Part shown: one piece after another, positions 49,340 to 58,390 of the stretch
Layout: the number at the start of each line of letters is the position of its first letter
Numbering within the stretch: position 1 is the stretch's first letter
From: Ramlibacter albus
Lineage (GTDB): Bacteria; Pseudomonadota; Gammaproteobacteria; Burkholderiales; Burkholderiaceae_C
DNA: 64,000 bases
NCBI RefSeq assembly: GCF_014297445.1
Contig: NZ_JACORU010000001.1
Span: forward strand, 1-64,000
Direction of reading: 5' to 3'
Program-made: the position numbers and the translations under genes
Notes under the pieces: generated by a model
Seen by the model: the letters and a program-made list of their open reading frames with translations, nothing else
What the model was told of the DNA's origin: nothing
The model's database searches: none

Positions 49340-51213
49340 GCAGCGACGAAAGCATCCAGGACGCGGCATTGAACGCCGGGGAGCACACGCTGCCGCGCCT
49401 GTTGCAGCACTGGGCACGAACGACGCCCGATGCGCTTGCGTTGCGCGAGAAGGACCTCGGTATCTGGAACCGCGTGACATGGCGGGAGTACCACGACACG
49501 GCGCGGCGCTTCGCACTCGGCCTCCTGAGGCTGGGATTCCGGCCCGGCGAACGGCTCGCCATCGCCAGCGAAGACACGCCGCAATGGATGTTCGCGGACC
49601 TCGGCACGCAGGCCATCGGCGGCGTCGTCGTGGGCATCTATCCCACCAATCCCTGGCCCGAACTGCAATACATCGTCCACCATTCGAACAGCCGGTTCGT
49701 CGTCTGTGGCGACCAGGAACAGGTGGACAAGGTGTTCGATGCCATGAGCAAGCACGACGCCGGCCTGCCGGACGTCGTGAAGATCATCGCTGTTGACATG
49801 AAAGGCATGCGTGGGTATCCGCGCGACAAGCTATTGTCGTTCGACGAGGTCCTTGAGCTCGGCGACCAATATGCGGCTGGATCGCCGCAGCAGGCGCGCG
49901 CCTTCGATGATGGCATCGCCGCGACCCGTCCCGATGACACCTGCATGCTCGTCTACACCTCCGGGACGACGGGGCCGCCCAAGGGCGCAATGTTGTCGCA
50001 CCGTAACCTATTGGTGACCACCGACAAGCTGCGTCGCTGCTTCGACCTGGACCGGCACAATATGGAAGTGCTGTGCTACCTGCCGCTTTGCCACGTCGCC
50101 GAGCGGGCGTTCTCCTGCGTCATGCACATGATGACCGGCGGCGTCGTCAACTACGCCGAATCGATCGACACTGTCGCGGTCAACTTGCGCGAAATCGCGC
50201 CGAAGGTATTTCTCGGCGTTCCGCGCATCTGGGAAAAGCTGCAGCAGGGCATCCTCATGCGCATGCAAGATGCGACGCGCCTGCAACGCTGGGCTTTCCG
50301 GCGCTGCTTCGAGTCCGGCAGGGCGCTGTTCGAGCGCGTCGAAAGCCGTGGCGGCCCGTTCACCATGCCGGAGCGCCTGCACTTCTTCGTGCTGTGGCTG
50401 CTGATGTTCCGCAACCTGCAGAAATTCATCGGCCTCGACCGTCTTCGCTGCGGCTTCTGCGGTGGCGCCAGCGTGTCACCCGAAGTGCTCAAGTTCTTTC
50501 GGATCCTCGGCCTGCCCGTCTATCAGGTCTACGGCATGACCGAATCGGGCGGCGTGATCTTCCACCAGCACCCGCAAGCTGCGCGCCTGGGCGCCACCGG
50601 CACTCCGATCGAGGGGCTGAACTGGAAGATTGCGGAAGACGGCGAACTGGTCGTCAAGCATCCCGCCGTCTTCAAGGGCTACATCCACGACAGCAACGCA
50701 ACCGCGCTGACCGTGCAGGATGGCTGGCTGCACACCGGCGACATCGTGGCACTGGCGCCGAACAACGAACTCACGATCGTCGACCGGAAGAAGGCGATCA
50801 TCATCACGAGCGGCGGCAAGAACATCTCGCCTTCGGAGATCGAGAACGCGCTGAAGGACAGCCTCTACATTCGTGAAGCCATCGTGCTCGGGGATGGCCG
50901 CCACTACCTTGCCGCCCTGATCCAGATCGACTACGACACCGTCGGCAAGTGGGCGCAGGAAAAGCGTCTGGCGTTCACCACTTACCGAAACCTGTCCCAG
51001 CTTCCCGAAGTCCGGGAACTCGTCGATGCCGAGGTGCGTCGCGTCAACAAGCTCTTCGCACGCGTGGAAAACATCCGCAAGTTCCTGGTCCTGGAGAAGG
51101 AACTGGACCACGATGACGGCGAGCTCACGGCCACGCAGAAGGTACGGCGCAACATCATCGGCAAGAAGTTCGCCAGGGAGATCGAGATGATCTACGGGGG
51201 AGGGACGGCCTGA
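49336..51213 (+). CDS. long-chain-type acyl-CoA ligase (AMP-forming), 625 aa
   Basis: FadD15/ACSL-like ligase: WNRVTWREYHDTARRFA, P-loop LVYTSGTTGPPKGAMLSH (about residues 203-220), CHVAERAF, VYGMTESGGVIF, GWLHTGDIV, the insertion typical of long-chain synthetases (LLMFRNLQKFIGLDRL) and a final LTATQKVRRN with the catalytic Lys. It is embedded between LivG and LivH genes with overlapping codons, so uptake and CoA activation are probably coupled (vectorial acylation-like). The substrate may be the imported acid. Confidence 0.93.
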   Translation: MSSDESIQDAALNAGEHTLPRLLQHWARTTPDALALREKDLGIWNRVTWREYHDTARRFALGLLRLGFRPGERLAIASEDTPQWMFADLGTQAIGGVVVGIYPTNPWPELQYIVHHSNSRFVVCGDQEQVDKVFDAMSKHDAGLPDVVKIIAVDMKGMRGYPRDKLLSFDEVLELGDQYAAGSPQQARAFDDGIAATRPDDTCMLVYTSGTTGPPKGAMLSHRNLLVTTDKLRRCFDLDRHNMEVLCYLPLCHVAERAFSCVMHMMTGGVVNYAESIDTVAVNLREIAPKVFLGVPRIWEKLQQGILMRMQDATRLQRWAFRRCFESGRALFERVESRGGPFTMPERLHFFVLWLLMFRNLQKFIGLDRLRCGFCGGASVSPEVLKFFRILGLPVYQVYGMTESGGVIFHQHPQAARLGATGTPIEGLNWKIAEDGELVVKHPAVFKGYIHDSNATALTVQDGWLHTGDIVALAPNNELTIVDRKKAIIITSGGKNISPSEIENALKDSLYIREAIVLGDGRHYLAALIQIDYDTVGKWAQEKRLAFTTYRNLSQLPEVRELVDAEVRRVNKLFARVENIRKFLVLEKELDHDDGELTATQKVRRNIIGKKFAREIEMIYGGGTA

Positions 51214-52085
51214 TGGACTACCTGGTTCAACTTCTCGTGTCGGGGCTGGCGGTGGGGCTCGTGTACGGCTTCATCGGCATGGGCTTCGCCATGATCTATC
51301 GCGCCACCGGCGTCGTGAATTTCGCCCAGGGCGAGTTGATGATGCTCGTCGCCTACATCGGCTTTACGCTGGTGGGGGCGTTCAAGCTCGGCTTCTGGTC
51401 TTTGTTGCTGGCCTCGATCGCTGTGTCGATGCTCGCCGGCTTGCTGGTGGAGTTGCTGCTGATACGGCCCATGCTCGGCCAGCCGGTGTTCTCCACCGTC
51501 ATGGTGACGATCGGGCTGGCGGTGATCATCCGCTCCGTTGTCGTGCTGATCTGGGGCGCCGACCCCATGCCGCTCACGACGGGGCTGCCGACCACGCCGA
51601 TCCGAATCGGCCCTGCGGGCATCTATCCCGCACAGCTCTACGCGCTGTGCATCATGGCGGCCGTGGTCGCCGCACTGTGGCTGTTCTTCCGCTACTCGCG
51701 CACGGGCATCGCGATGCGCGCCACGGCCAACCTCCAGACGACGGCCTTGCTCATGGGCATCAACGTCAAGCGCATCTTCGCGCTGTCGTGGGCGCTGTCG
51801 GCAGGGCTTGCCGCAATCGCGGGCGTGCTGGTCGGCGTCATCTACGACCTCAACCCGGGGATGTGGCTCACTGGGCTTCGCAGCTTCCCGGCGGTCATCC
51901 TGGGAGGCCTCGATTCCGTGTTCGGCGCTGCCCTGGGCGGCGTGCTCATCGGACTCGTCGAGAACCTGTCCGAAGGCTACATCGGCCGCGGAATGAAGGA
52001 AATCGCGGGCTTCGTGCTGATCCTCGTGGTCCTCATGGTCCGCCCCTATGGCCTGTTCGGCAAAGCCGAGATCGAGCGTGTCTGA
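51213..52085 (+). CDS. livH: branched-chain-type ABC permease (LivH-like), 290 aa
   Basis: Integral membrane permease with about eight hydrophobic helices: LVQLLVSGLAVGLVYGFIGM, IYRATGVVNFAQGELMML (HAAT permease signature), GIAMRATANLQTTALLMGIN (ATPase contact loop), GLDSVFGAALGGVLIGLVEN. Starts one base into the preceding stop and its own stop overlaps the LivM start. Confidence 0.95.
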   Translation: MDYLVQLLVSGLAVGLVYGFIGMGFAMIYRATGVVNFAQGELMMLVAYIGFTLVGAFKLGFWSLLLASIAVSMLAGLLVELLLIRPMLGQPVFSTVMVTIGLAVIIRSVVVLIWGADPMPLTTGLPTTPIRIGPAGIYPAQLYALCIMAAVVAALWLFFRYSRTGIAMRATANLQTTALLMGINVKRIFALSWALSAGLAAIAGVLVGVIYDLNPGMWLTGLRSFPAVILGGLDSVFGAALGGVLIGLVENLSEGYIGRGMKEIAGFVLILVVLMVRPYGLFGKAEIERV

Positions 52086-53122
52086 TGCGTAGCGGAAACT
52101 TCAAGGAAACGTACGGGCAGTTGCTGGCATTGACCGACTCCAGGCCCGTCGTGGCGTGGTCGATCGTGTTGGTGGTGGCCGTCGGGCTCGGGCCGTTCGT
52201 GGTCGGCAAATATTTCGTCTCATTGCTGGTGCTGCTCATGATCACCGCAGTGGGCGTGCTGGGACTGAACATTCTGACCGGCACCACGGGTCTGATCTCG
52301 CTCGGGCACGCCGGTTTCCTGGCGGTGGGTGCCTATGCGGCCGGCATCGTCGCCACCCATTGGGGGTGGCCGATGCCTCTCGCCATTGTCACAGGTGGCG
52401 TCATGGCGGCCGTTGCGGGTCTGGTGGTGGGTGTTCCCTCGCTCCGGCTCAAGGGGCTCTATCTCGCCATCACGACAATGGCATTCGCAGTCATCATCAA
52501 CCACCTCATCCTCAACGGAGGGGCGCTGACCGGGGGGTCCGAGGGCCTCAAGGTTCCGCAACCCGCGTTGCTGGGACAGCCGCTTGCCGCGGAAGGCGGC
52601 TACTACTACGTGGTGTTCGCTGTCCTGCTGCTCGCTGTGTTCGCCACGCTCAATCTCCAACGAAGCCGGGTGGGCCGCGCCTTGATGGCCATCCGCGAGC
52701 ACGACATCGCGGCGCGCGCGATGGGCGTCGACTTGATTCGCTGGCGCCTGCTCGCTTTCACTGTCAGCGCGTTCTACACGGGCATTGCCGGCGCCCTGCT
52801 CGCCTACTACACCCGCTATCTCAACGTCGACAGCTTCAGCCTTCTCATTTCGATCGAGGCGCTTTCGATGCTGATTGTCGGCGGGCTGGGCACCGTGACC
52901 GGCGCCCTCCTCGGGACGGTCTTCATCTTCGTTCTCAACGAGGGCCTCGGGTTGCTGTTCAGCGCCCTGGGGTCGGGAATGCTGTCCACTGCCGCGTTCG
53001 AGATCAAGGGAATCGTGTACGGGCTGGCGATCGTGCTGTTCCTGCGGTTCGAGCCGGACGGCCTCGTCGGACGCTGGCGCGACTTGAAGCACTACTGGAT
53101 CCACTGGCCATTTCGTTACTAG
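52085..53122 (+). CDS. livM: branched-chain-type ABC permease (LivM-like), 345 aa
   Basis: Second permease: multiple membrane segments, NILTGTTGLISLGHAGFLAVG (LivM signature), RLKGLYLAITTMAFAVII, RVGRALMAIREHDIAARAMG (contact loop), GGLGTVTGALLGTVFIFVL, and a charged cytoplasmic tail. Length is normal. Confidence 0.95.
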   Translation: MRSGNFKETYGQLLALTDSRPVVAWSIVLVVAVGLGPFVVGKYFVSLLVLLMITAVGVLGLNILTGTTGLISLGHAGFLAVGAYAAGIVATHWGWPMPLAIVTGGVMAAVAGLVVGVPSLRLKGLYLAITTMAFAVIINHLILNGGALTGGSEGLKVPQPALLGQPLAAEGGYYYVVFAVLLLAVFATLNLQRSRVGRALMAIREHDIAARAMGVDLIRWRLLAFTVSAFYTGIAGALLAYYTRYLNVDSFSLLISIEALSMLIVGGLGTVTGALLGTVFIFVLNEGLGLLFSALGSGMLSTAAFEIKGIVYGLAIVLFLRFEPDGLVGRWRDLKHYWIHWPFRY

Positions 53123-53160
53123 GCGGGGCATGGGGCCCCACCCAATCTGAGGAGACCCAC

Positions 53161-54360
53161 ATGAGCAGAATCGCTCGCATCCTGCGCCCGTTTGCAGTCC
53201 TGGCACTATCGGGCCTGACGGCGGCGGCGAACGCCGCGGACCCCGGTGTCTTTGACGACCGGCTTGTCATCGGGGGCGTGCTTCCGCAGACGGGCCCGCC
53301 CAGCCTGATCGGCAAAGCCGGTGTGATCGCGCTGCGCGTCTGGGAAAAGGACGTGAATGCGCGTGGCGGCATCCACGGACGCAAGATCGACCTGCGGGTC
53401 GAGGAGGACGGCTACGTTCCGCAGCGCTCCGTGCAAGCGATCAAGAAGCTCGTGGACGTGGACAAGGTGTTCGCGGTGATCGGCACGTCCGGCTCCTCGC
53501 ACCTGCTGGCGATGATGCCGACGATCGAAGAGAACCAGATTCCGGCGATCAACTTCGCGGCCGTGGCGGGACCTCACTTCAACCCGCCGCGAAAAACGAT
53601 CTTCAACATCGGGGCCACGTACTGCCAGGAGATCACGGGCGCGATGAAGCATCTCATCGCGTCGCGCAAACTGCAGAAGGCCAAGTTCGCCCTGATCTAC
53701 CAGGATGACGACTTCGGGGCGGACGTGAAGTGCGGCTACGACGCCGCCCTGAAGTCCGCAGGCCTCACCAGCGCGATCAACGTGCCGTACAAGCGGGCCC
53801 AGAAGGACTTTTCCGCCGAAGTGCTGTCGGTGCAGAAGTCGGGCGCGACCTTCGTGCTGGTGGGCGGCATCATCAGCGAAACCGCGACCATGCTCAAGGA
53901 GATCCAGAAGAACGGCATGGACGTCGTCCGCCTCGCGGCGCACCCCTCGCACCTTGGGGCCGTGCTGCAGCTGGCCGGCAACGCCGCCGACGGCCTTCTC
54001 GTGGCGGACTACGTGCCGCCGATCACTGACACGGAAACGCAGGGCATCGGCCGCCTCAACGCCCTGGCGTACAAGTACCTGAGCGCCGACGACGTCAAGG
54101 CGATGAACCGCTACTCGCTGACCGGCTATGTGGCGGCAATGCTTCTGGAATCGGCACTCCAGGCTTGCGGCCGCAACCTCACCCGGGCATGCCTGGTGCA
54201 GAAGCTGGAGCAAACCAGGAACTTCACGAGCGACGGCATCATGGCGCCGCTGACATTCGGGCCCGGAATCCGCCAGAGCGGAACGCGCCCGATCCTACTG
54301 AAGGCGAACGTGGCATCGGGCAAGTTCGAGCGCGCCTCGGATTGGCTCTCAGACAAGTAG
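53161..54360 (+). CDS. ABC transporter substrate-binding protein, Leu/Ile/Val-type, 399 aa
   Basis: Type I binding protein with signal peptide (about 1-26, cleavage near ANA-AD), then LVIGGVLPQTGPPSLIGKAG, NARGGIHGRKIDLRVEEDGYVPQ, VIGTSGSSHLLAMMPTIEE, ALIYQDDDFGADVKCGYDAAL, GFGPGIRQSG-like end. It is the cognate binding protein of the LivFGHM set and the last gene of the operon. ATG 53161 has GAGGAGACC upstream. Two Cys in the mature lobe could form a disulphide. Confidence 0.93.
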   Translation: MSRIARILRPFAVLALSGLTAAANAADPGVFDDRLVIGGVLPQTGPPSLIGKAGVIALRVWEKDVNARGGIHGRKIDLRVEEDGYVPQRSVQAIKKLVDVDKVFAVIGTSGSSHLLAMMPTIEENQIPAINFAAVAGPHFNPPRKTIFNIGATYCQEITGAMKHLIASRKLQKAKFALIYQDDDFGADVKCGYDAALKSAGLTSAINVPYKRAQKDFSAEVLSVQKSGATFVLVGGIISETATMLKEIQKNGMDVVRLAAHPSHLGAVLQLAGNAADGLLVADYVPPITDTETQGIGRLNALAYKYLSADDVKAMNRYSLTGYVAAMLLESALQACGRNLTRACLVQKLEQTRNFTSDGIMAPLTFGPGIRQSGTRPILLKANVASGKFERASDWLSDK

Positions 54361-54368
54361 ACCGAAAC

Positions 54369-54860
54369 TCAGAACACGCCGCCCGCGAGTCCGGCAGCCA
54401 TCGCCTGGCCGAGCTCGTGGCAGCGAACGAGCGAGGCCTCGTCGATTTTTTTCCAGGCAAGGATGGCCTCGGGGGTCTGCGCGCCGGTCCGCACAATGAG
54501 CGGTTCGGCGACAGCCCGCAGGCGCCACCCCGTCGCGATGCGTTCGATTTGGCGCGCCGCGGCGATGCCGTCCGTGCCCGCGCAAATCATGACGGCATAC
54601 GGCCGCCCGTTGAGCCGGTCGAGCGCGGAATAGTGCGTGCGATCGAAAAAGTCCTTCAACGCACCCGACATCGCCGCCAGGTTCTCCGGCGTCGCGAACA
54701 GGTAGCCGTCCGATGGCAGGACGTCCTCGGCGGATGCACAAAAGGCCCGCCGCATCACGACTTCGACCCCGGGCTCGCGTCGTGCTCCTTCCACCGCGGC
54801 CGCCACCATCTGGGCAGTTCCGCCCGTCATGGTGTGATGGACGACCAGCAACGTTTTCAT
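54369..54860 (-). CDS. flavodoxin-like FMN protein, 163 aa
   Basis: Flavodoxin/NADPH-dependent FMN reductase fold: TLLVVHHTMTGGTAQMVAAA (phosphate-binding loop after the first strand), DGYLFATPENLAAMSGALKDFFDR (typical second FMN loop), AVMICAGTDGIAAARQIERI. It may supply reduced flavin or serve as an electron carrier. ATG 54860 was chosen (46 bp after the nitroreductase stop); an in-frame ATG at 54878 is an alternative. Cotranscribed with the nitroreductase. Confidence 0.85.
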   Translation of the reverse strand: MKTLLVVHHTMTGGTAQMVAAAVEGARREPGVEVVMRRAFCASAEDVLPSDGYLFATPENLAAMSGALKDFFDRTHYSALDRLNGRPYAVMICAGTDGIAAARQIERIATGWRLRAVAEPLIVRTGAQTPEAILAWKKIDEASLVRCHELGQAMAAGLAGGVF

Positions 54861-54906
54861 CGTGGGGCGGCGCAGCATCCAAGCGGCCGCGAACGCATGG
54901 ACTGGG

Positions 54907-55590
54907 TCACCCCCTCGATTCGAATCCCACGAAGTGCGCGAATTCCTCCGGCCGCGCACGCTCGGTGATGAAGGCGTTCTCCGGCGCATTCACGTCCTCG
55001 TGGCCGAGCGCGATGCCGCAAGCGAGGATTTCGTGCTCTGACAGCGGCAAATGCCTGCGCACCACGTCATGGAACCAGGCGAAGGCCGCCTGGGCGCATG
55101 TGTGCAGGCCCTGCGCCCGCGCCGCGACCATGATGTTCTGGACGAACATCCCCAGGTCCATGTAGCTGCCCGTGTTCAGCCGCCGGTCCAGCGTCACGAA
55201 AAGGCCCACGGGCGCGTCGAAGAACACGTAGTTTCGGAGCATCTGCCGCTGGCGCGCCTCGGCATCGTCACGCGCGATGCCCAATGTGGCGTACAGGCCG
55301 AAGCCGCACCGCCGCCGGCGGTCGAGGTACGGCTCGACCCACTGTGTCGGGTAGTACGCGTATTCCGGCTGGTGGCGATCCGGATTGCTTGTGGCGGCCT
55401 CCATGATCGACTCGCAGACCCGCGCCTTCGCATCGCCCGCGACGGCATAAACCTTCCAGGGTTGCACGTTGTTCCCGCTCGGCGCACGGGCGGACACCTC
55501 CAGGATGTGGCGCACAACGGATGCCGCAACGGGCTCAGGCAGGAATCGGCGCACGGACTTGCGGGTGCGTATGGCTTCATCGACATGCAT
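54907..55590 (-). CDS. nitroreductase family flavoprotein, 227 aa
   Basis: FMN-dependent nitroreductase-like protein: AIRTRKSVRRFLPEPV (FMN phosphate contact), SARAPSGNNVQPWKVY, LGMFVQNIMVAARAQGLHTC, ACGIALGHEDVNAPEN. Typical length. Family members reduce nitro groups, quinones or enones with NAD(P)H, and an ene-reductase-like role in the pathway is possible. ATG 55590 has GGAGATC upstream. Divergent from the ligase at 55671. Confidence 0.9.
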   Translation of the reverse strand: MHVDEAIRTRKSVRRFLPEPVAASVVRHILEVSARAPSGNNVQPWKVYAVAGDAKARVCESIMEAATSNPDRHQPEYAYYPTQWVEPYLDRRRRCGFGLYATLGIARDDAEARQRQMLRNYVFFDAPVGLFVTLDRRLNTGSYMDLGMFVQNIMVAARAQGLHTCAQAAFAWFHDVVRRHLPLSEHEILACGIALGHEDVNAPENAFITERARPEEFAHFVGFESRG

Positions 55591-55670
55591 AGGGCGTGAT
55601 CTCCTCGGGGAGTCCTGTTGCCGCCACTCCGCGCTGGACGGCACCAAGGGGTTGCGCTAATCTCGTGGCA

Positions 55671-57638
55671 ATGGATTCTACCAAACGACCGTTCGATTGG
55701 CTCCCTGATGACGAGACTGTTTCGCGGTCCGTCCTGTCGGCCTTCATTCGCCATACCGCACAGCCGGACCTTCGTGCCCTGCAGCGACGGGCGGATGCCG
55801 ATCCTGCCTGGCTGATGAGCCAGGTCTTCGACTTCTGTGACTTCCGTTTCTACAGGAGTCCCGAATCCATGCTGGACACCTCACGGGGCATCGAGTGGGC
55901 ACGCTGGTGCACCGGAGGCACCACCAACATCGTGCTGAACTGCATCGACAGGCACAGAGGCTCGCCAGTGTGGGAACGCACCTTCATCACTTGGGAAGGT
56001 GAAGATCCGAAGCAGCGCCGCGAGTTGAGCTATCGCGAGTTCGACGCCGAAGTCTGCCGGCTCGCGGGCGCGCTCAAGGCGCTGGGCGTTGGCCAAGGCG
56101 ACCGCGTGGGCCTGTACATGCCGAACCTGCCGGAAACGTTCGTGGCTTTCTTCGCGGCACTGAAGATCGGCGCCGTGGTCATGCCGCTTTTCTCCGGCTT
56201 CGGCCCCCAGCCGCTGGTGGCACGGCTGAACGATGGAGAAGCCAAGATCGTCCTCACCGCGGACGGGACGTGGCGGCGCGGCACCGCAGGCGCGATGAAG
56301 TCGGTGCTCGACGACGCGCTCGCGTCGGTGCCGAGCGTGGAGCACGTGCTCGTACTGCGGCACCTGGGCGACGCGATCCAGTGCCCCATGGCTGCGGCTC
56401 GCGACCTCGATTGGGCCGAAACAGTCTCGCGGCAACCCGCCGAACTCGCCACGGCGGAGATGTCGGCCGACGATCCCGCGGTTCTTCTCTACACCTCCGG
56501 CACGACGGGCAAGCCCAAGGGCTGCGTCTGGACCCATGTGAGTTTCCTCGGGTCCATGGTCACCCGGGACATGCACATCTGCGCCGACTTCCGCCCCGAC
56601 GACCGCTTCTTCTTCATGAGCGACATGGGCTGGATGGTGGGCGCGATGTGCGCGTGCATCCCGAGCTACTTCGGCGGCAGCCTGCTCGTGGCCGAGGGAA
56701 CGCCCGACTACCCGGACACCGGCCGCTTCTGGCGCCTGTTGCAGGACCATCGGGTCACGTATCTCGGAGTCGCTCCCACCCTGATTCGAAGCCTCATGCG
56801 CTATGGCGATGAGGAGGTTGCGCGTTACGACCTCTCCGCGCTGCGCATCACGGTCTCAGGGGGCGAGGCCTGGACCGAAGCGCCGTGGCGATGGTTTTTT
56901 GAACACGTCTGCAAGAAGCGCCTGCCCTTTCTCAACATCGTGGGTGGTACAGAGGTGGGCGGCTGCAATTTCATCGGCACCGTGCACCATCCGCTTCGCC
57001 CCGGCTCGTTCGGCATGGGGGGCCTCGGCGTGGGCGTGGACATCGTCGATGACACGGGCCGGCCGGTGGGCCCCGGGCAGGTAGGAGAGCTGGTGCTGCG
57101 AAACCCGAACATCGGGTTCACAAAGAGCCTGTGGCGCGACGACGAGCGCTATCTCGACAGCTACTGGCGTACGCTTCCGGGATTGTGGGTGCACGGCGAC
57201 TTCGCGATGCGCGACGAGGACGGGCTCGCCTACATCCTCGGCCGCAGCGACGACACGATCAAAGTGTCCGGAAAGCGCACGGGACCATCCGAAATCGAAA
57301 CCCTGCTGACCGGGACCGGCAAGGTCTCCGAAGCCGCGGTCATCGGAGTGCCCGACGAAGTGAAGGGTTCGGCGATCGTCTGCGTCTGCGTGCCGATGCC
57401 GGGTGTGCCTGCCGACACGGCCCTGGAAAGCGAGCTCTCTGCAGCGGTCGTTCAAGGCATGGGAGCGTCCTACCGCCCGCGCCAGGTGCTGCTGGTGACC
57501 GACCTTCCGAAGACTCGCAACATGAAGATCATGCGCCGCGTAGTGCGCGCCGTCTACAGAGGGGACAGCCCCGGAGACCTTTCGTCACTGGTCAACCCGG
57601 AAGCCGTCGAGCAGCTGCAGGCGAAACTCGCGCATTGA
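55671..57638 (+). CDS. acetyl/acetoacetyl-CoA synthetase-like acyl-CoA ligase, 655 aa
   Basis: AMP-forming ligase of the Acs/acetoacetyl-CoA synthetase branch: ACS N-terminal region with GIEWARWCTGGTTNIVLNC, TWEGEDPKQRRELSYREF, P-loop LLYTSGTTGKPKGCVWTH (about 271-288), MSDMGWMVGAMCACIPSYFG, GLWVHGDFAMRDEDGLAYILGR, KVSGKRTGPSEIE, and LPKTRNMKIMRRVVR with the catalytic Lys near residue 618. Likely activates a short or medium branched acid. It is a single plus-strand gene between two minus-strand operons. Confidence 0.92.
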   Translation: MDSTKRPFDWLPDDETVSRSVLSAFIRHTAQPDLRALQRRADADPAWLMSQVFDFCDFRFYRSPESMLDTSRGIEWARWCTGGTTNIVLNCIDRHRGSPVWERTFITWEGEDPKQRRELSYREFDAEVCRLAGALKALGVGQGDRVGLYMPNLPETFVAFFAALKIGAVVMPLFSGFGPQPLVARLNDGEAKIVLTADGTWRRGTAGAMKSVLDDALASVPSVEHVLVLRHLGDAIQCPMAAARDLDWAETVSRQPAELATAEMSADDPAVLLYTSGTTGKPKGCVWTHVSFLGSMVTRDMHICADFRPDDRFFFMSDMGWMVGAMCACIPSYFGGSLLVAEGTPDYPDTGRFWRLLQDHRVTYLGVAPTLIRSLMRYGDEEVARYDLSALRITVSGGEAWTEAPWRWFFEHVCKKRLPFLNIVGGTEVGGCNFIGTVHHPLRPGSFGMGGLGVGVDIVDDTGRPVGPGQVGELVLRNPNIGFTKSLWRDDERYLDSYWRTLPGLWVHGDFAMRDEDGLAYILGRSDDTIKVSGKRTGPSEIETLLTGTGKVSEAAVIGVPDEVKGSAIVCVCVPMPGVPADTALESELSAAVVQGMGASYRPRQVLLVTDLPKTRNMKIMRRVVRAVYRGDSPGDLSSLVNPEAVEQLQAKLAH

Positions 57639-57728
57639 ATCCGGTGCCGGCGTCCTGATGATGCGGGCTTCGCGCGCCATCCCGCACCAGACGATCCCGT
57701 CGATGCCTTGGCCGCAGGATCGACCCGG

Positions 57729-58379
57729 TCAAGGTACGCCCAACGCTGCCAAGGCCTCCACATAGCCCGACTCCCGCGCGTCGTTGCCTGCGACCGCGTC
57801 GCTGACACGGTGCAACAACCCGTCCTCGAGACCGTAGACGAAGCCGTGGACCTGGACGGACTGTCCCCGTTCCCATGCGCGGCGCAGGATGGTGGTTCGG
57901 CAGACGTTGCTCACCTGTTCGATGACGTTGAGTTCGCACAGCCGCGCACCCTGGCTGTCCGGAGAGCCCGCTGCGTCAAGCCGGGCTTCATGCTTGAGCG
58001 CGACGTCCTCGATATGGCGCAACCAGTTGTCCGCCAGGCCAGTGCGGCGGCGGTCGATGACCGCCTGGACACCTCCGCAGCCGTAGTGGCCGACCACCAG
58101 GACGTGCTCAACCTTCAGCACTTCAACAGCGTACTGCAGGACAGTCAGGCAGTTCAGGTCGGAGTGCACGACGAGATTGCCCACGTTCCGGTGAACGAAG
58201 ATCTCGCCGGGACGCAAGCCGACAATTTCATTGGCGGGCACACGGCTGTCGGAGCAACCGATCCAGAGGTATCGCGGGGACTGCTGGCCCGCCAGCCGCG
58301 TGAAGAATTGCGGGTCTTCCGCGCGGCAGCGGGCCGACCACGCACGGTTGTTGCCGATCAGGGTATCGATGCCACACAT
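57729..58379 (-). CDS. beta-class carbonic anhydrase, 216 aa
   Basis: Zinc enzyme interconverting CO2 and bicarbonate: CSDSRVPAN (Cys42, Asp44, Arg46), HRNVGNLV, and GHYGCGG (His98, Cys101) supply zinc ligands and the Asp-Arg dyad. Full length for the Can-like group. ATG 58379 is preferred, with the preceding crotonase stop at 58391. It is the last gene of the operon containing the second biotin carboxylase, so it probably provides bicarbonate for carboxylation (inference from position). Confidence 0.95.
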   Translation of the reverse strand: MCGIDTLIGNNRAWSARCRAEDPQFFTRLAGQQSPRYLWIGCSDSRVPANEIVGLRPGEIFVHRNVGNLVVHSDLNCLTVLQYAVEVLKVEHVLVVGHYGCGGVQAVIDRRRTGLADNWLRHIEDVALKHEARLDAAGSPDSQGARLCELNVIEQVSNVCRTTILRRAWERGQSVQVHGFVYGLEDGLLHRVSDAVAGNDARESGYVEALAALGVP

Positions 58380-58390
58380 CAGGGGACTCC

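Noticed and set aside
55640..55656. CACC-AAGG-GGTTG in the sixth divergent region as a possible sixth operator
   Set aside because: It shares only the centre and the inner bases with the five-site pattern, and neither half matches CTAAC or GTTAG well.
57662..57686. Inverted repeat TGCGGG...CCCGCA between convergent ligase and carbonic anhydrase genes
   Set aside because: Six-base stem with a long loop and no U-run, too weak to call a terminator.
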